Shown: positions 8,223-17,780, counted from the stretch's first letter. The stretch is DNA of 64,000 nt from Halolamina sediminis (GCF_001282785.1 NZ_CVUA01000001.1:682001-746000), one strand, 5' to 3'. Numbers and translations are program-made. Notes: generated by a model not told the origin, from the sequence alone.

Positions 8223-8247
8223 CGATCTTCCGTTGTGATGGCACACC

Positions 8248-9837
8248 ATGTCAGACGGTGACAGCAGCCAACGCGGTCGACGGAGCGTTCTGAAAGGTAT
8301 CGGCGCGCTGGGCGCCACTGCGGCCTTTGCGGGCGTGAGCACCGCGACCCCGGGCCGCGGCGCCGGGCCGAAGAAGGAGGAGATCCTCGTCGGCGTCTCC
8401 GCGACGGCCGACGACATCACGAGCACCGTCGCGAACTACGTGCCGGGCAACGCCGAGGTCGTCCACAGCAACGACACGCTGCACTACGTCGCGGTGAAGT
8501 TCCCGAGCACGGCCGCCGATAAGGCCCGAGAGAACTTCATCGAGGCCATCACGAAGAAAGACCACATCAAGTACGCCGAGAAGAACGCCACCCACGAGGC
8601 GCTGGCGACGCCGAACGATCCGCAGTTCGGCGACCAGTACGCGCCCCAGCAGGTGAACGCGCCGACGGCGTGGGACACGACGTTCGGGAGTTCGGACGTG
8701 ACGATCGCCGTCGTCGACACGGGCGCACAGTACGACCACCCGGACCTCGCGGGCAACTACGCCAGCGACCCGGGACAGGACTTCGTGGATAGCGACGGTG
8801 ATCCGGCGCCGGACGACGCCCAGAGCGAGTACCACGCGACCCACGTCTCCGGCTGTGCGGCGGCGGTCGTCGACAACGGCACCGGCGTCGCCGGGCAGGG
8901 GAACTCCACGCTGATCAACGGCCGCGCGCTGGACGAGAACGGCAGCGGCTCCACCGCTGACATCGCCGACGCGATCCAGTGGGCCGCCGATCAGGGCGCC
9001 GACGTGATCAACCTCAGCCTCGGCGGTGGCGGCTACACGGAGACGATGAAGAACGCGGTGAGCTACGCCACGAACAACGGCGCGCTCGTGACCGCGGCGG
9101 CGGGGAACAACGGCTCCTCGTCGGTCTCCTACCCCGCGGCGTACTCCGAGTGTCTCGCGGTCTCGGCGGTCGACGACGGCGAGAACCTCGCGTCGTTCTC
9201 CCAGTACGGCAGTTCGGTCGAACTCGCCGCCCCGGGCGTCGACGTGCTCTCGACGACGACGGAGACCCGCGGCGGGTACGAGCAGCTTTCGGGCACCTCG
9301 ATGGCGACGCCGGTGGTCTCCGGCGTCGCCGGCCTCACGCTGGCCCAGTGGAACTCGCTCTCGAACAGTGACCTCCGGAGCCACCTCAAGAATACGGCCG
9401 CCGACATCGGGCTCTCCAGCGACGAGCAGGGGAGCGGGCAGGTCGACGCCGCGGCAGCAGTTACCACCGAGCCCGGTAGCGGCGGCGGGGACGGCGGCGA
9501 CGGCGGCGACGGCGGCGACTCCACGTCGTCGTCGGTCAGCGGTAGCCTCTCGGGCTACTGGGACTACGACGACTACAGCTACGCGTGGAACTACAGTAGC
9601 CCCTCGCAGGTCGTGATCGAACTCGACGGCCCCGCTGACGCCGACTTCGACCTCTACGCCAACACCGGCACCACCGCGAACGCGACGCCGAGCGACTACG
9701 ACTACGGCTCCTACACCGCCGACAGTCAGGAGACGATCGTGATCGACGCCCCCGACGACGCCACGGAGCTCCAGGTCGACGTGGACTCCTACAGCGGTTC
9801 GGGGAGCTACACGATGACGGTCACCGAGTACCAGTAA
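8248..9837 (+). CDS. Tat-exported subtilisin-like protease (halolysin type)
   Basis: An S8 serine endopeptidase of 529 residues. It has a Tat signal (RGRRSVLKGIGALGATAAFAG, Arg11-Arg12), a propeptide of the inhibitor I9 type (about 43-118), and a catalytic domain with Asp157 (VVDTG), His196 (HATHVSG), the oxyanion Asn287 and Ser351 (GTSMATP). A Gly/Asp linker (409-424) leads to a C-terminal beta domain of PPC type (about 430-529). The order and size match haloarchaeal extracellular proteases such as halolysins. The HGTH motif reads HATH, so the residue after the catalytic histidine is Ala. It likely degrades extracellular protein at high salt. Confidence 0.93.
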   Translation: MSDGDSSQRGRRSVLKGIGALGATAAFAGVSTATPGRGAGPKKEEILVGVSATADDITSTVANYVPGNAEVVHSNDTLHYVAVKFPSTAADKARENFIEAITKKDHIKYAEKNATHEALATPNDPQFGDQYAPQQVNAPTAWDTTFGSSDVTIAVVDTGAQYDHPDLAGNYASDPGQDFVDSDGDPAPDDAQSEYHATHVSGCAAAVVDNGTGVAGQGNSTLINGRALDENGSGSTADIADAIQWAADQGADVINLSLGGGGYTETMKNAVSYATNNGALVTAAAGNNGSSSVSYPAAYSECLAVSAVDDGENLASFSQYGSSVELAAPGVDVLSTTTETRGGYEQLSGTSMATPVVSGVAGLTLAQWNSLSNSDLRSHLKNTAADIGLSSDEQGSGQVDAAAAVTTEPGSGGGDGGDGGDGGDSTSSSVSGSLSGYWDYDDYSYAWNYSSPSQVVIELDGPADADFDLYANTGTTANATPSDYDYGSYTADSQETIVIDAPDDATELQVDVDSYSGSGSYTMTVTEYQ

Positions 9838-9841
9838 CGTC

Positions 9842-9864
9842 GTCGGGCCCTCGCCCGGCCCGAC
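9842..9864 (+). terminator. Hairpin just after the protease gene
   Basis: GTCGGGCC (9842-9849) and GGCCCGAC (9857-9864) form a perfect 8-bp stem with a 7-nt loop four bases after the protease stop codon. A run of six T (9954-9959) lies further on. Either could end the transcript; archaeal termination relies mainly on the T-run. Confidence 0.4.
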
Positions 9865-10049
9865 CCGGCAGGTGAGGGCGAGGAACCGGGAAGGACGACG
9901 GCGGCAACCGACAAAAGGTCAGACAGCCCACACAGCGTCCGTCACCCGGAGGATTTTTTCTCGTACCTGTTACAGTGTCGGGGTATGTCTGTGACACCAC
10001 GCCATGTGGGTCATACCGCCGCCCGCGTGACGGCGATGGGTGGTCTAAC

Positions 10050-12392
10050 GTGGTAGAACGAACTCGTACCCTCGGCTTCCGCGTCGCGTTCGCGCTGGGG
10101 CTGGGCACGATGATCGCAGCGGGGATTTTCTCGCTGTCCGGGACCGCCGTCTACCGGATCGGCTCCAGCGCGGTCATCTCCTTCGTCATCGCGGCACTGG
10201 TCGCGAGCATCACCGCCGCGGCGTACTCGGAGTTCGCGTCGATCTACTCCGAGAACGGCGGCGGCTACCTGTTCACCTCCCGCACGTTCGAGGAGCGGGA
10301 CCTGCTGACCTACGCCATCGGCGCGTCGCTGTTTCTGGGGTACACGGGAACGACCGCCTTCTACCTCGCGACGATGGACGAGTGGTTCTTCCTGTTCATC
10401 CTCCCCGAGTCGGTCGGGTCGGTGCTCCCCCACGGGACGGTCGGGATCACTGCCGCACTCCTGCTGGGAACGCTGAACGCGCGGGGGACCGAGGAGTCCG
10501 GCGCGTTCCAGGTGATCGTCACGGCGGCGAAGGTGGCGGTCCTGTTCGTGTTCATCGGCGGCGCGATCAACTTCGCCGGCCCCGGGCAAGCGACCGCGAC
10601 GTTCACCGGCAGCTTCGGCAGCGTGATCGGGCAGTCCACCGACATCCTCTCGGTGGCCGCGCTGGCGTTCATCACCTTCTTCGGCTTCTCCGCCATCGCG
10701 GCCTCGGCGGGCGAGATCATCGACCCGAAGAACACGGTGCCGAAAGCGATCGCGGCCTCGATCGTCACGGTCACTGTGCTCTACACGTTCGTCATCGTCG
10801 CGATGGTGAACACGCCGGAAACCATCGCCGGCCAGCCACGCGGCGAGGTGCTACAGGCTGGCGAGACCGCGATGGGGAAAGTCGCCGCCGCGTTCCTCGG
10901 TCCGTTCGGGCAGCTACTGATCGTCGCGGGCGCCGTGTTCTCGATGGTATCGGCGTCGAACGCGTCGATCCTTGCGGCCTCCGGAATCGGCTCGCTGATG
11001 GGCCGGCAGGGCGACGCCCCCCGAAAGCTCTCCCGGATCCATCCCGACTACGGGACGCCGTTCTTCTCGGTGAGCGCCGCGACCGCGGTGATCGCGGGGC
11101 TGATCTTCGTGTTCATCACGCTGTTTGGCCACCACGGCCTGCTCGGCAGCGTCGACGTGGTCCCGACGCTCGGTCTCAACCCACTGACAGGGTTCGCGAC
11201 GTTCAATCTCCTCGTGCCGCTGTCGGTGGTGAACATCGCACTGATCTACTCCCGGCGGAACAAGCCCGATCTCACCCGCGGCTTCGAGATGCCGCTCGTT
11301 CCCTACCTCCCGATCCTGGGGGTGATCGCCAACGTCGCGCTGGTGTACAAGCTGCCGACCCTCGGCGTGATTATCGGGGTCGCGCTAACGCTGACGGTCG
11401 TCGGCGCCTACGTCTTCTGGGGCGGCGCGCCCGAGGCCGAGGAGCTGGTCCACGAGGCCGCGGGTGAACGCCAGGTGATCAGCTCCGTCGGCGACGCCGG
11501 CGGGGGCCGGACGCTCCCGAGCGTCGACGACCGCTTCACGGTGCTGGTGCCGGTGAACCGCCTCGAGCGCGCGGTCGACCACGCGCGGTTGGCTTCGCGC
11601 ATCGGCGAACTGTACGACGGGGCGCCGGTCGTGAAGGTGCTCAACACCGTCGACGTGCCGGATCAGGCCGACTCGACGGCGTTTCTGGACACGGCCGAGG
11701 AGCGCATGCGGAAGCTGGAGTCCGAGCTCGCAGCGATCGAGGACGAGGTGTCGGCTGACCTGCTCGCGGAGGGGCACGTCTCCCGGGACGTGGCATTCGA
11801 TATCCTTCAGACCGCCCGCGACGACGAGGTCGACCGCATCCTGATGGGGATCCCCGAGGAGCACCCCCACATCACCGAGCAGGTGGAGTACGAGGCGCCG
11901 TGTGACACGCTGTTCGTCGGGGGCGGGGAGCAGCCCGACGACCTCTCGCGGGTCACTATCGGCGCCGGCGGCGGCCCGCACCACAACGCGCTGCTCGACC
12001 TGGCCGAACGGCTGGGCGACGTGGGGAGCCGCATCGACGTCGTGAGCGTCGAGCCGGAGGGCGAGAGCGGGATCGCGGAGGACGTCGAGCCGACGCTCGC
12101 GGTGTTCGACGACGACGAGGACGTCCACGTCCACAATCTCGCCGGCGAGAACATCGCGGCGACACTGGTCGAGCAGGCCGCCGAGCGCGACGCAACGCTG
12201 ATAATCGGCGCGACCCGAACCCGGTTCCTGCGCCAGTGGGTGTTCGGCTCCACGACCGACCGCGCGGTGTCGCTGGCCGAGGAGCAGGGCGTGCCGGTGA
12301 TCGTCTACGCGACTGCCGCGGCCGGCGGCTACCGTGGCCGCCTCAGCGAGGCGCTGTTCGCGCCGTACCGCTACCTCCGCAAGCACCTGTAG
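10050..12392 (+). CDS. APC-family amino acid permease with two UspA domains
   Basis: A 780-residue membrane protein. Residues 1-470 hold about twelve transmembrane helices of the amino acid-polyamine-organocation family, starting with the conserved GLGTMIAAGIFSLSG substrate-site helix. The cytoplasmic C-terminus carries two universal-stress-protein domains (from about 494 and 633), with the nucleotide-binding GA(T)RTRFLRQWVFGST motif near residue 720. It probably imports amino acids under control of a nucleotide-binding tail. GTG 10050 places the first helix at the start; the in-frame GTG at 9975 adds 25 residues unlike the family. Confidence 0.88.
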   Translation: MVERTRTLGFRVAFALGLGTMIAAGIFSLSGTAVYRIGSSAVISFVIAALVASITAAAYSEFASIYSENGGGYLFTSRTFEERDLLTYAIGASLFLGYTGTTAFYLATMDEWFFLFILPESVGSVLPHGTVGITAALLLGTLNARGTEESGAFQVIVTAAKVAVLFVFIGGAINFAGPGQATATFTGSFGSVIGQSTDILSVAALAFITFFGFSAIAASAGEIIDPKNTVPKAIAASIVTVTVLYTFVIVAMVNTPETIAGQPRGEVLQAGETAMGKVAAAFLGPFGQLLIVAGAVFSMVSASNASILAASGIGSLMGRQGDAPRKLSRIHPDYGTPFFSVSAATAVIAGLIFVFITLFGHHGLLGSVDVVPTLGLNPLTGFATFNLLVPLSVVNIALIYSRRNKPDLTRGFEMPLVPYLPILGVIANVALVYKLPTLGVIIGVALTLTVVGAYVFWGGAPEAEELVHEAAGERQVISSVGDAGGGRTLPSVDDRFTVLVPVNRLERAVDHARLASRIGELYDGAPVVKVLNTVDVPDQADSTAFLDTAEERMRKLESELAAIEDEVSADLLAEGHVSRDVAFDILQTARDDEVDRILMGIPEEHPHITEQVEYEAPCDTLFVGGGEQPDDLSRVTIGAGGGPHHNALLDLAERLGDVGSRIDVVSVEPEGESGIAEDVEPTLAVFDDDEDVHVHNLAGENIAATLVEQAAERDATLIIGATRTRFLRQWVFGSTTDRAVSLAEEQGVPVIVYATAAAGGYRGRLSEALFAPYRYLRKHL

Positions 12393-12437
12393 CCGAGAGC
12401 CCCAGACCTATTAGCCGTGCCCGCCAACCTCGGCGTA

Positions 12438-13328
12438 ATGGCGACGTGTGACGAGTGTGGGAAGCAAGAGAACATGCCCTACGAGTGTCGCCGGTGTGGC
12501 GGCTCGTTCTGTGCGGAGCATCGACTCCCGGAGAACCACGACTGTCCGGGGCTGGAGTGGGACGACCCCGTCGGCGTGTTCGATCAGGCCGAGGAGCGCG
12601 ACGCCGGCAGGAGCGGGGGAAGCCGCGCCGGCCTCCGACGCCGTGCGCGCTCGCTCTGGCGGAGCTACGTACAGAACAACGCGACGTTCGTGTTCCTGCT
12701 GTTGATGTGGGTGGCGTGGGTGATCCAGCTCGCGCTCCGCGTCTTCGCGCCGACGCTGGAGCCGACGCTGTTCTGGCTCCAGTCCGAACACCCCGAGTAC
12801 GTCTGGACGTGGGTCACGTCGGTGTTCGCCCACGGCGGCATCGTCCACATCGCGGCCAACAGCATCGGGATCTTCTTCTTCGGCCAGGTGGTCGAGCGCC
12901 GCATCGGCACCAAGCGCTTCGTCGGGCTGTTCCTCGTCTCGGGGGCGGTCGCCGGGCTCGCACAGATCGGGGCGAGCATCGCGCTCTCCCCCGGCATCCC
13001 GACCTCGGTCGTCGGCGCCAGCGGGGCGCTGCTGGCGATCATGGGCGTGCTCACCATCTTGAACCCGGGGCTGACCGTCTACCTCTGGTTCTTCCTCCCG
13101 GTGCCGATCTGGGCGCTCACCATCGGCTTCGCCGCGCTCAGCCTGCTCCAAGGGTTCGGGCAGATCGCCGGCGGCGCCGGGATCGCCCACTGGGCCCACC
13201 TCGCCGGGCTCGCGATCGGGCTGGCCTACGGGCTGTACGTCCAGGACCAGGTCGAGCCGCCGAGACAGCTCCAGTTCGGCGGCGGCCGTGGACCGGGCGG
13301 CCCCGGCCGCGGCGGCGGACGGTTCTGA
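12438..13328 (+). CDS. Rhomboid intramembrane protease with AN1-like zinc finger
   Basis: The 296-residue protein begins with an AN1-type zinc finger (Cys4, Cys7, Cys17, Cys20, Cys25, His28, His34, Cys36), then a basic linker, then six to seven transmembrane helices. Rhomboid catalytic elements are all present: HxxxN (His137, Asn141) in helix 2, GASG with Ser195, and His254 in HLAGL. A glycine-rich tail ends the protein. It cleaves transmembrane substrates within the bilayer; the zinc finger probably recruits partners in the cytoplasm. It lies 45 bp after the permease and 3 bp before the endonuclease V gene. Confidence 0.92.
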   Translation: MATCDECGKQENMPYECRRCGGSFCAEHRLPENHDCPGLEWDDPVGVFDQAEERDAGRSGGSRAGLRRRARSLWRSYVQNNATFVFLLLMWVAWVIQLALRVFAPTLEPTLFWLQSEHPEYVWTWVTSVFAHGGIVHIAANSIGIFFFGQVVERRIGTKRFVGLFLVSGAVAGLAQIGASIALSPGIPTSVVGASGALLAIMGVLTILNPGLTVYLWFFLPVPIWALTIGFAALSLLQGFGQIAGGAGIAHWAHLAGLAIGLAYGLYVQDQVEPPRQLQFGGGRGPGGPGRGGGRF

Positions 13329-13331
13329 GCC

Positions 13332-14186
13332 GTGGTACTCGACCGACCCGAGTTTCGCCCCGACCCGGCGCTCTCCCGTGAGGAGATGGAGGCGCTCCAG
13401 CGCGAGATCGCCGATGCAGCCGTCTTCGCCGACGACCTCCCGTTCGATCCCGCGACTGTCGGTGTGGACGGGCCAGTCGAGGCCGACAGCACCGGTAACG
13501 AGCGGCTCGGCAGCAGCGACGCGCCGGTGATCGTTGGGGTCGACCAGTCGTTCCTCGAGGAGCGCGCGGTGTCGGCGATCGTCGCGGTGCAGGACGGTGC
13601 CGTGATCGAGCGGACCCACGCGGTGACGCCGCTGTCGATCCCCTATATCCCGGGCCTGCTCGCGTTCCGCGAGGGCGGGCCGATCCTCGCGGCGTTCGAA
13701 GCGCTCGCCGTCGACCCCGACCTCGCGGTGTTCGACGGCTCCGGCCGGATCCACTTCCGGCAGGCCGGGATCGCGACCCACGTCGGTGTCGCGCTCGGCC
13801 TGCCCAGTATCGGCGTCGCGAAGAACCTCCTCTGTGGGACGCCCGCCGAGCCCGTCGATGACCGTCCCGCGGGCTGGTCGACCCCGATCGAGGCCGACGA
13901 CAGCGTGGTCGACCGACGGGAGACCACGGAGAAGCGAGCGGGGAGTGAAACGACCCGCGAGCAGGATGTCGAGGCGCACGCGGGCACCACGATCGGCCAC
14001 GCTTACCAGTCCCGACAGTGGGATCGGAATCAGTCGATCAACCCCCTGTACGTCTCGCCGGGCCACCGCGTCTCGGCGTCGACGACGGTCGAGTTGGTGG
14101 ACGCGCTGTGTGCGGGGTACAAGCTCCCCGAGCCGACCCGGCTCGCGGATCGCTACGCCGACGACGTGAAGGCAGAGCACGAGTAG
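13332..14186 (+). CDS. nfi: Endonuclease V (deoxyinosine 3' endonuclease)
   Basis: Repair nuclease that nicks DNA one base 3' of deoxyinosine; related enzymes also act on inosine-containing RNA. The RNase H-like core shows the acidic residues Asp71 (VGVDQSF), Glu114 and Asp135 (VFDGSGR), and the conserved C-terminal PLYVSPGHRVS segment. At 284 residues it is longer than the usual 220-250, because of an acidic insertion around 174-215 and an N-terminal extension. GTG 13332 follows the rhomboid stop by three bases, so the genes are likely one operon. Confidence 0.92.
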   Translation: MVLDRPEFRPDPALSREEMEALQREIADAAVFADDLPFDPATVGVDGPVEADSTGNERLGSSDAPVIVGVDQSFLEERAVSAIVAVQDGAVIERTHAVTPLSIPYIPGLLAFREGGPILAAFEALAVDPDLAVFDGSGRIHFRQAGIATHVGVALGLPSIGVAKNLLCGTPAEPVDDRPAGWSTPIEADDSVVDRRETTEKRAGSETTREQDVEAHAGTTIGHAYQSRQWDRNQSINPLYVSPGHRVSASTTVELVDALCAGYKLPEPTRLADRYADDVKAEHE

Positions 14187-14279
14187 CTCGCGCTGCCCTC
14201 TGTCCGGCGCGGCTCCTCGTGCCGCGCCGACCGGCTCCCTTTGCGCACACTTAACCCTCGGCCCGCCCAGCCTCCAGCC

Positions 14280-15110
14280 ATGCGACCGGAGACGGTGCTG
14301 ATCACTGGCTGTTCGTCCGGCATCGGCCGCGCCACCGCCGAGGCGTTTCTCGACGACGGGTGGACGGTGTACGCGACCGCGCGGGACACCGACGATATCG
14401 CCGATCTCGAGGCCCACGAGAACTGCGTGGTCGACGAGCTCGACGTGACCGACGACAGCGACGTGCGCAACGTCGTGAACCGGATCCTCCGCAACGAGGA
14501 CCGGATCGACTGTCTGGTCAACAACGCCGGCTACGCCCAGTTCGGCCCGACCGAGGAACTGCCCGTGGAGGCCGTCGAGGACCAGTTCGCGGTGAACGTC
14601 TACGGCCCCCACCGGCTCACGCGGGCGGTGCTCCCGCACATGCGCGAGGCTGGCGCGGGGACGATCGTGAACCTCTCCTCGGTGGCCGGGCGGGTGTCGA
14701 TGCCCGGCGGCGGCGCCTACTCGGGCTCGAAGTTCGCGCTGGAGGCGATGACCGACTCGCTGCGCTGGGAGGTCGAGGGCCACGGCATCGACGCGGTGCT
14801 GATCGAGCCCGGCCCGGTCCGGACGAACTTCACCGACCGCGCGAGTGAGGAGAGCGACGCGGCCGAACGGACCGGCGCCTACGAGTGGTTCTGGTCGGCG
14901 TTTGAGGACACGCAGGTGCTCGGCGGCGACGGCCCCGGCGCGGTCGAACCCGAGGCCGTCGCGACGACGATCGTCGACGCCGCGAACCTCACGGACCCGC
15001 CCGCGCGGATGCCCGTGGGGACGTTCGCGACGCTGTTGGTGAAGAGCCGGTTCGTCCCGGACTCGGTGGTCGATCTGGGGATGCGGTTCGCGCGGAAGCG
15101 GTTCGATTAA
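14280..15110 (+). CDS. Short-chain dehydrogenase/reductase
   Basis: A classical SDR of 276 residues with NAD(P)-binding TGCSSGIG (9-16), NNAG (81-84) and the catalytic Ser134, Tyr147 and Lys151 (YSGSK). The arginine in ATARD at 35 suggests NADP preference. PGPVRTNF around 178 is the usual lid motif. The reaction is oxidation or reduction of an unknown hydroxyl or ketone substrate. It follows endonuclease V on the same strand after about 90 bp, and is followed by a repeat-filled gap. Confidence 0.9.
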   Translation: MRPETVLITGCSSGIGRATAEAFLDDGWTVYATARDTDDIADLEAHENCVVDELDVTDDSDVRNVVNRILRNEDRIDCLVNNAGYAQFGPTEELPVEAVEDQFAVNVYGPHRLTRAVLPHMREAGAGTIVNLSSVAGRVSMPGGGAYSGSKFALEAMTDSLRWEVEGHGIDAVLIEPGPVRTNFTDRASEESDAAERTGAYEWFWSAFEDTQVLGGDGPGAVEPEAVATTIVDAANLTDPPARMPVGTFATLLVKSRFVPDSVVDLGMRFARKRFD

Positions 15111-15625
15111 GCGGAGTTCGGGTGCGAAGTTCTCTCGATTTTCGTGGCGCGTATGTGATGCAGCGGATCGTTCTCACCGTCGCTCTCTTGGAAGCAGCCG
15201 CAACCGCGAACAGCAACAGCAGCTTGATCGTTGGCACCTTGTGACCGCACCGCCCGCACAGCCCTCGACCCTCCCCAGCCGACTCCCTCCTTCGCTTCGC
15301 TCAGTCGGTCGTCCCTCGCGCTCGGTTCGCGTCCGTCGACGCGAACGCTTCGCGCCGACAGCCACCGCGGTGCGGTGGCGGTGGACGCCTCGCGCTCGCC
15401 AGCGGTCGGCGAGCGCGGGGGGAGGGGTGGGGACTCGGCGCTGTGCCGTTGACGAGAATCTCCGATTCTCGTCTGCCAATCAGAAATCTTCGATTTCTGA
15501 TGATGGGCCTCGTGCTCGGCACCTCGCGGTCACAAGTGGCCAAGCATCGAGATGCCGTTGCCGTCGCGGTAGCAGCCGGCTACTCGATCACGGAAAATCT
15601 AGAAACCACACTGTTCACCCACTAA
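15111..15625. other. Gene-free convergent region with repeat copy 2
   Basis: A 515-bp gap between the convergent SDR and ArsA-type genes. Apart from repeat copy 2 and its outer arms (about 15193-15580) I see no gene or RNA. The last 45 bp are AT-richer and may contain terminators for both neighbours. Confidence 0.75.
15193..15580 (-). repeat. Dispersed haloarchaeal hairpin element, copy 2
   Basis: Inverted relative to copies 1 and 4. The core runs from CCTTGTGACCGCA (15237-15249) to GCGGTCACAAGTGG (15526-15539). The right outer arm is very close to the left arm of copy 4: about 42 of 46 bases match after reverse complementing. Two perfect 10-bp hairpins (GACGAGAATC/GATTCTCGTC and ATCAGAAATC/GATTTCTGAT) occupy the slot next to the inverted repeat, where copies 1 and 4 have a GC-rich hairpin. 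Confidence 0.85.
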
Positions 15626-16735
15626 TCAGTCCAGACACGCCGCAACCACACGCAACGCAGCTTCCCCACGTACGTCGTCGGCCAGCAGCGGCACGCGCTT
15701 CACGTCGCGGCCGCGGTACAGGTCGCTTGCTCGCCCCAGCGCGTCCTGTTGCACCGACCACCGGCGCTGGCAGAACTCACACTCCTCGAGATTGGGCGTG
15801 ACGATCCAGCCGTCGTCGACGTCGTCGAGATCCGCCACGTCGGCGGGATCCTCCATCACGCGGTTGACCACGAGCGTGCTGACCGGGATGTCGAACTCGT
15901 CCAGGCGCTCGACGAGGCGTTCGGATTCGGTGACGCTCATCGTCTCGGGCACCATCACCACCCGGAAGTCCGTCCGTTCGGGATCCCGAAGCAGCGTGCG
16001 CAGGCGTTCGATTCGCTCCTTGAGCTCGTCGAGGTCCTGCCTGCCCGCCCCTTCCTCGTCGTCGCCGCCGAACACGCCCTTGATGCCGTCCATCATCCCG
16101 GAGAACTGCTGGCGGAGCTTCACCATTCGCCCGACCATCGTGTCGAGCATCTCGGGGAGCTGGAGCAGCCGCAGCGTGTGCCCCGTCGGCGCCGTATCGA
16201 CGACGACGCGGTCGAACCGCGGGTCGTCCATGTGCTCGATTAGCTTCTGCATCGCCGCGGCCTCGTCGGCGCCGGGCATCGTGCCGCCGAGCAGCGACTC
16301 CATCCCCGCGCCGTCGCCGAGCATCCCCGCGAGGTCGCCGACTGGGCCTTCCTCCTGCTGGGCGGCGAAGAAGCCCTCCTCCATCGCGGCGTCGGGGTCG
16401 ATCTCGACGCCCCACAGCGGCACGTCCTCCCGGAGCCGGCTCGGGTGGGCCGGGATGTCGGTGTCGAGCGTGTCCGACAGCGAGTGTGCGGGGTCCGTCG
16501 ACACGACGAGCGTCTTCGTCCCGGCTGCGGCGGAGGCAAGCGCCGTCGCCGCGGCGCAGGTAGTCTTCCCGACACCGCCTTTCCCGCCGTAGAGGACGTA
16601 CTCCGGCGCGTCGACAGTCTCGGGGAGGGCAGTTTCCACGTCGAGCGTTTCGGGGGCGTCGTGGCTGGCCGACGCCACGTCGACGGACTCCTCGTCCTCG
16701 ACGGCGTCGACCGGCTCCACGTCGATCTCGCTCAT
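15626..16735 (-). CDS. ArsA/Get3-family ATPase
   Basis: A 369-residue P-loop ATPase with the deviant Walker A GGKGGVGKTT (50-59), switch I STDPAHSLSD (79-88), switch II DTAPTGHTLRLLQLP, and a CxxC pair near residue 318 (ECEFC), as in the Get3 branch that binds zinc at the dimer interface. Archaeal members are proposed to chaperone tail-anchored membrane proteins or to act in metalloid handling; there is no arsenite gene cluster here. An acidic N-terminal extension of about 45 residues precedes the domain. It lies 49 bp downstream of a tungstate-type binding protein on the same strand. Confidence 0.88.
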   Translation of the reverse strand: MSEIDVEPVDAVEDEESVDVASASHDAPETLDVETALPETVDAPEYVLYGGKGGVGKTTCAAATALASAAAGTKTLVVSTDPAHSLSDTLDTDIPAHPSRLREDVPLWGVEIDPDAAMEEGFFAAQQEEGPVGDLAGMLGDGAGMESLLGGTMPGADEAAAMQKLIEHMDDPRFDRVVVDTAPTGHTLRLLQLPEMLDTMVGRMVKLRQQFSGMMDGIKGVFGGDDEEGAGRQDLDELKERIERLRTLLRDPERTDFRVVMVPETMSVTESERLVERLDEFDIPVSTLVVNRVMEDPADVADLDDVDDGWIVTPNLEECEFCQRRWSVQQDALGRASDLYRGRDVKRVPLLADDVRGEAALRVVAACLD

Positions 16736-16784
16736 TGCCGGCTGTGGGCGACGAGGCCTTGTGTGTCTCTCGGTCCGGGGACGA

Positions 16785-17678
16785 TCACCGAGCCCAGTCG
16801 CTCGGCACGTACTGCCCGAACTTCGGCGTTTCCCGCGCTCCGAGCGGCCGGAAGGCCCGCTCGCCGTCGACGCGGAACTCGCCGATCGTCGAGCGCGCGG
16901 GCCCGGTCAGGTGGCCGACGAACGCCATCGCCAGCGTGTACGCCACGTCGTGGCGGGCCGGGTTCGTGGGGATGGCGGCGTACTCGTTGCGCAGCAGCGC
17001 CGGCGGGTCGTCGATCCCTCGATCGACGTGGGCCGTCAGCGACCCCTCGCGCACCGTGAGGAACGTGCCGCGGTCGGTCAGCGTGTACGCGCTCATTCCC
17101 TCGGCGACGGCGAGCGTGTCGCCCATCCCCTGCCCGGTCTCGCGGTACCAGTCGCCGCCGGGGTCGACGGCCGCCGCCTCCCAGATGCGCTGCTCGCGGA
17201 TGTGGGTGCCCGAGCGGTCACCCCGGGAGACGAACGCGGCTTCGGCGTCGGCGATCGCGCGAAAGGCGGTGGATGGGTCGCTCCCCGCGACGCCCGCAGG
17301 ATCGTCGGGCGGGCCGACGAGCAGGAAGTCGTTGACCATCAGCCTGCGACGGTTGAGGCCGTGACCCGACCGAACGAACTGATCCTCCAGCGGCCGGGCG
17401 TGGACGACGACGAGATCGCAGTCGCCGTTGCGGGCGGTCTCCAGCGAGCCGCCGGTGCCGCGCGGCAGCGTCCGAACCGAGGCGCCGAACGACTCCTCGA
17501 ACCCCGGCACGACGGCGTCGAGCAGCCCGCTGTCGTACGCCGTCGTCGCCGTCGCGAGAGTGAGCGCCCCCGTCCCGTCGGACCCGGCGGTGTCGCCCTC
17601 GCTCGACCCGGCGGTGCAGCCGGCGAGCGCCAGCGTGCCGCCGACGCCGACGGCCTGCAGATAGCGGCGCCTGTCCAT
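16785..17678 (-). CDS. Tungstate/molybdate-type ABC substrate-binding lipoprotein
   Basis: The 297-residue product has a twin-arginine-like start (MDRRRYLQAVGVGG) with lipobox LALAGC, so it is probably a Tat-exported lipoprotein. The mature part carries the TupA-type oxyanion-binding pattern: TATTAYDSGLLDAV near 43, a GTGGSLETARNGDCDLVVVHA stretch, and SRGDRSGTH near 150. This supports tungstate or related oxyanion binding. No permease or ATPase gene of such a transporter is adjacent, so it may work with components encoded elsewhere. A TATA-like box 27 nt upstream implies a leaderless message. Confidence 0.82.
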   Translation of the reverse strand: MDRRRYLQAVGVGGTLALAGCTAGSSEGDTAGSDGTGALTLATATTAYDSGLLDAVVPGFEESFGASVRTLPRGTGGSLETARNGDCDLVVVHARPLEDQFVRSGHGLNRRRLMVNDFLLVGPPDDPAGVAGSDPSTAFRAIADAEAAFVSRGDRSGTHIREQRIWEAAAVDPGGDWYRETGQGMGDTLAVAEGMSAYTLTDRGTFLTVREGSLTAHVDRGIDDPPALLRNEYAAIPTNPARHDVAYTLAMAFVGHLTGPARSTIGEFRVDGERAFRPLGARETPKFGQYVPSDWAR

Positions 17679-17699
17679 GCCGGAACAACTGCTCGACGT

Positions 17700-17709
17700 T
17701 TCAAATAGC
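17700..17709 (-). promoter_or_regulatory. TATA-like box before TupA-like gene
   Basis: Minus-strand GCTATTTGAA is centred 27 nt before the ATG at 17678. Next to it on the plus strand ACTGAA occurs twice nine bases apart (about 17711-17725), a possible regulator site in the divergent spacer. Confidence 0.4.
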
Positions 17710-17780
17710 TACTGAAGTAACTGAAAGTGGTTCTCACTCGCGACCACAAGCCCCATCGCCCTCCGGCGAGGAGGACGGCC

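Noticed and set aside
9975-10049. N-terminal extension of the APC permease from an earlier GTG
   Set aside because: The extra 25 residues are polar and Cys/Arg-containing and delay the first conserved transmembrane helix; GTG 10050 fits the family better.
15236-15539. Repeat element as a classical insertion sequence
   Set aside because: No transposase or partial transposase frame exists in any copy, and no clear target-site duplication can be seen at the outer arms.
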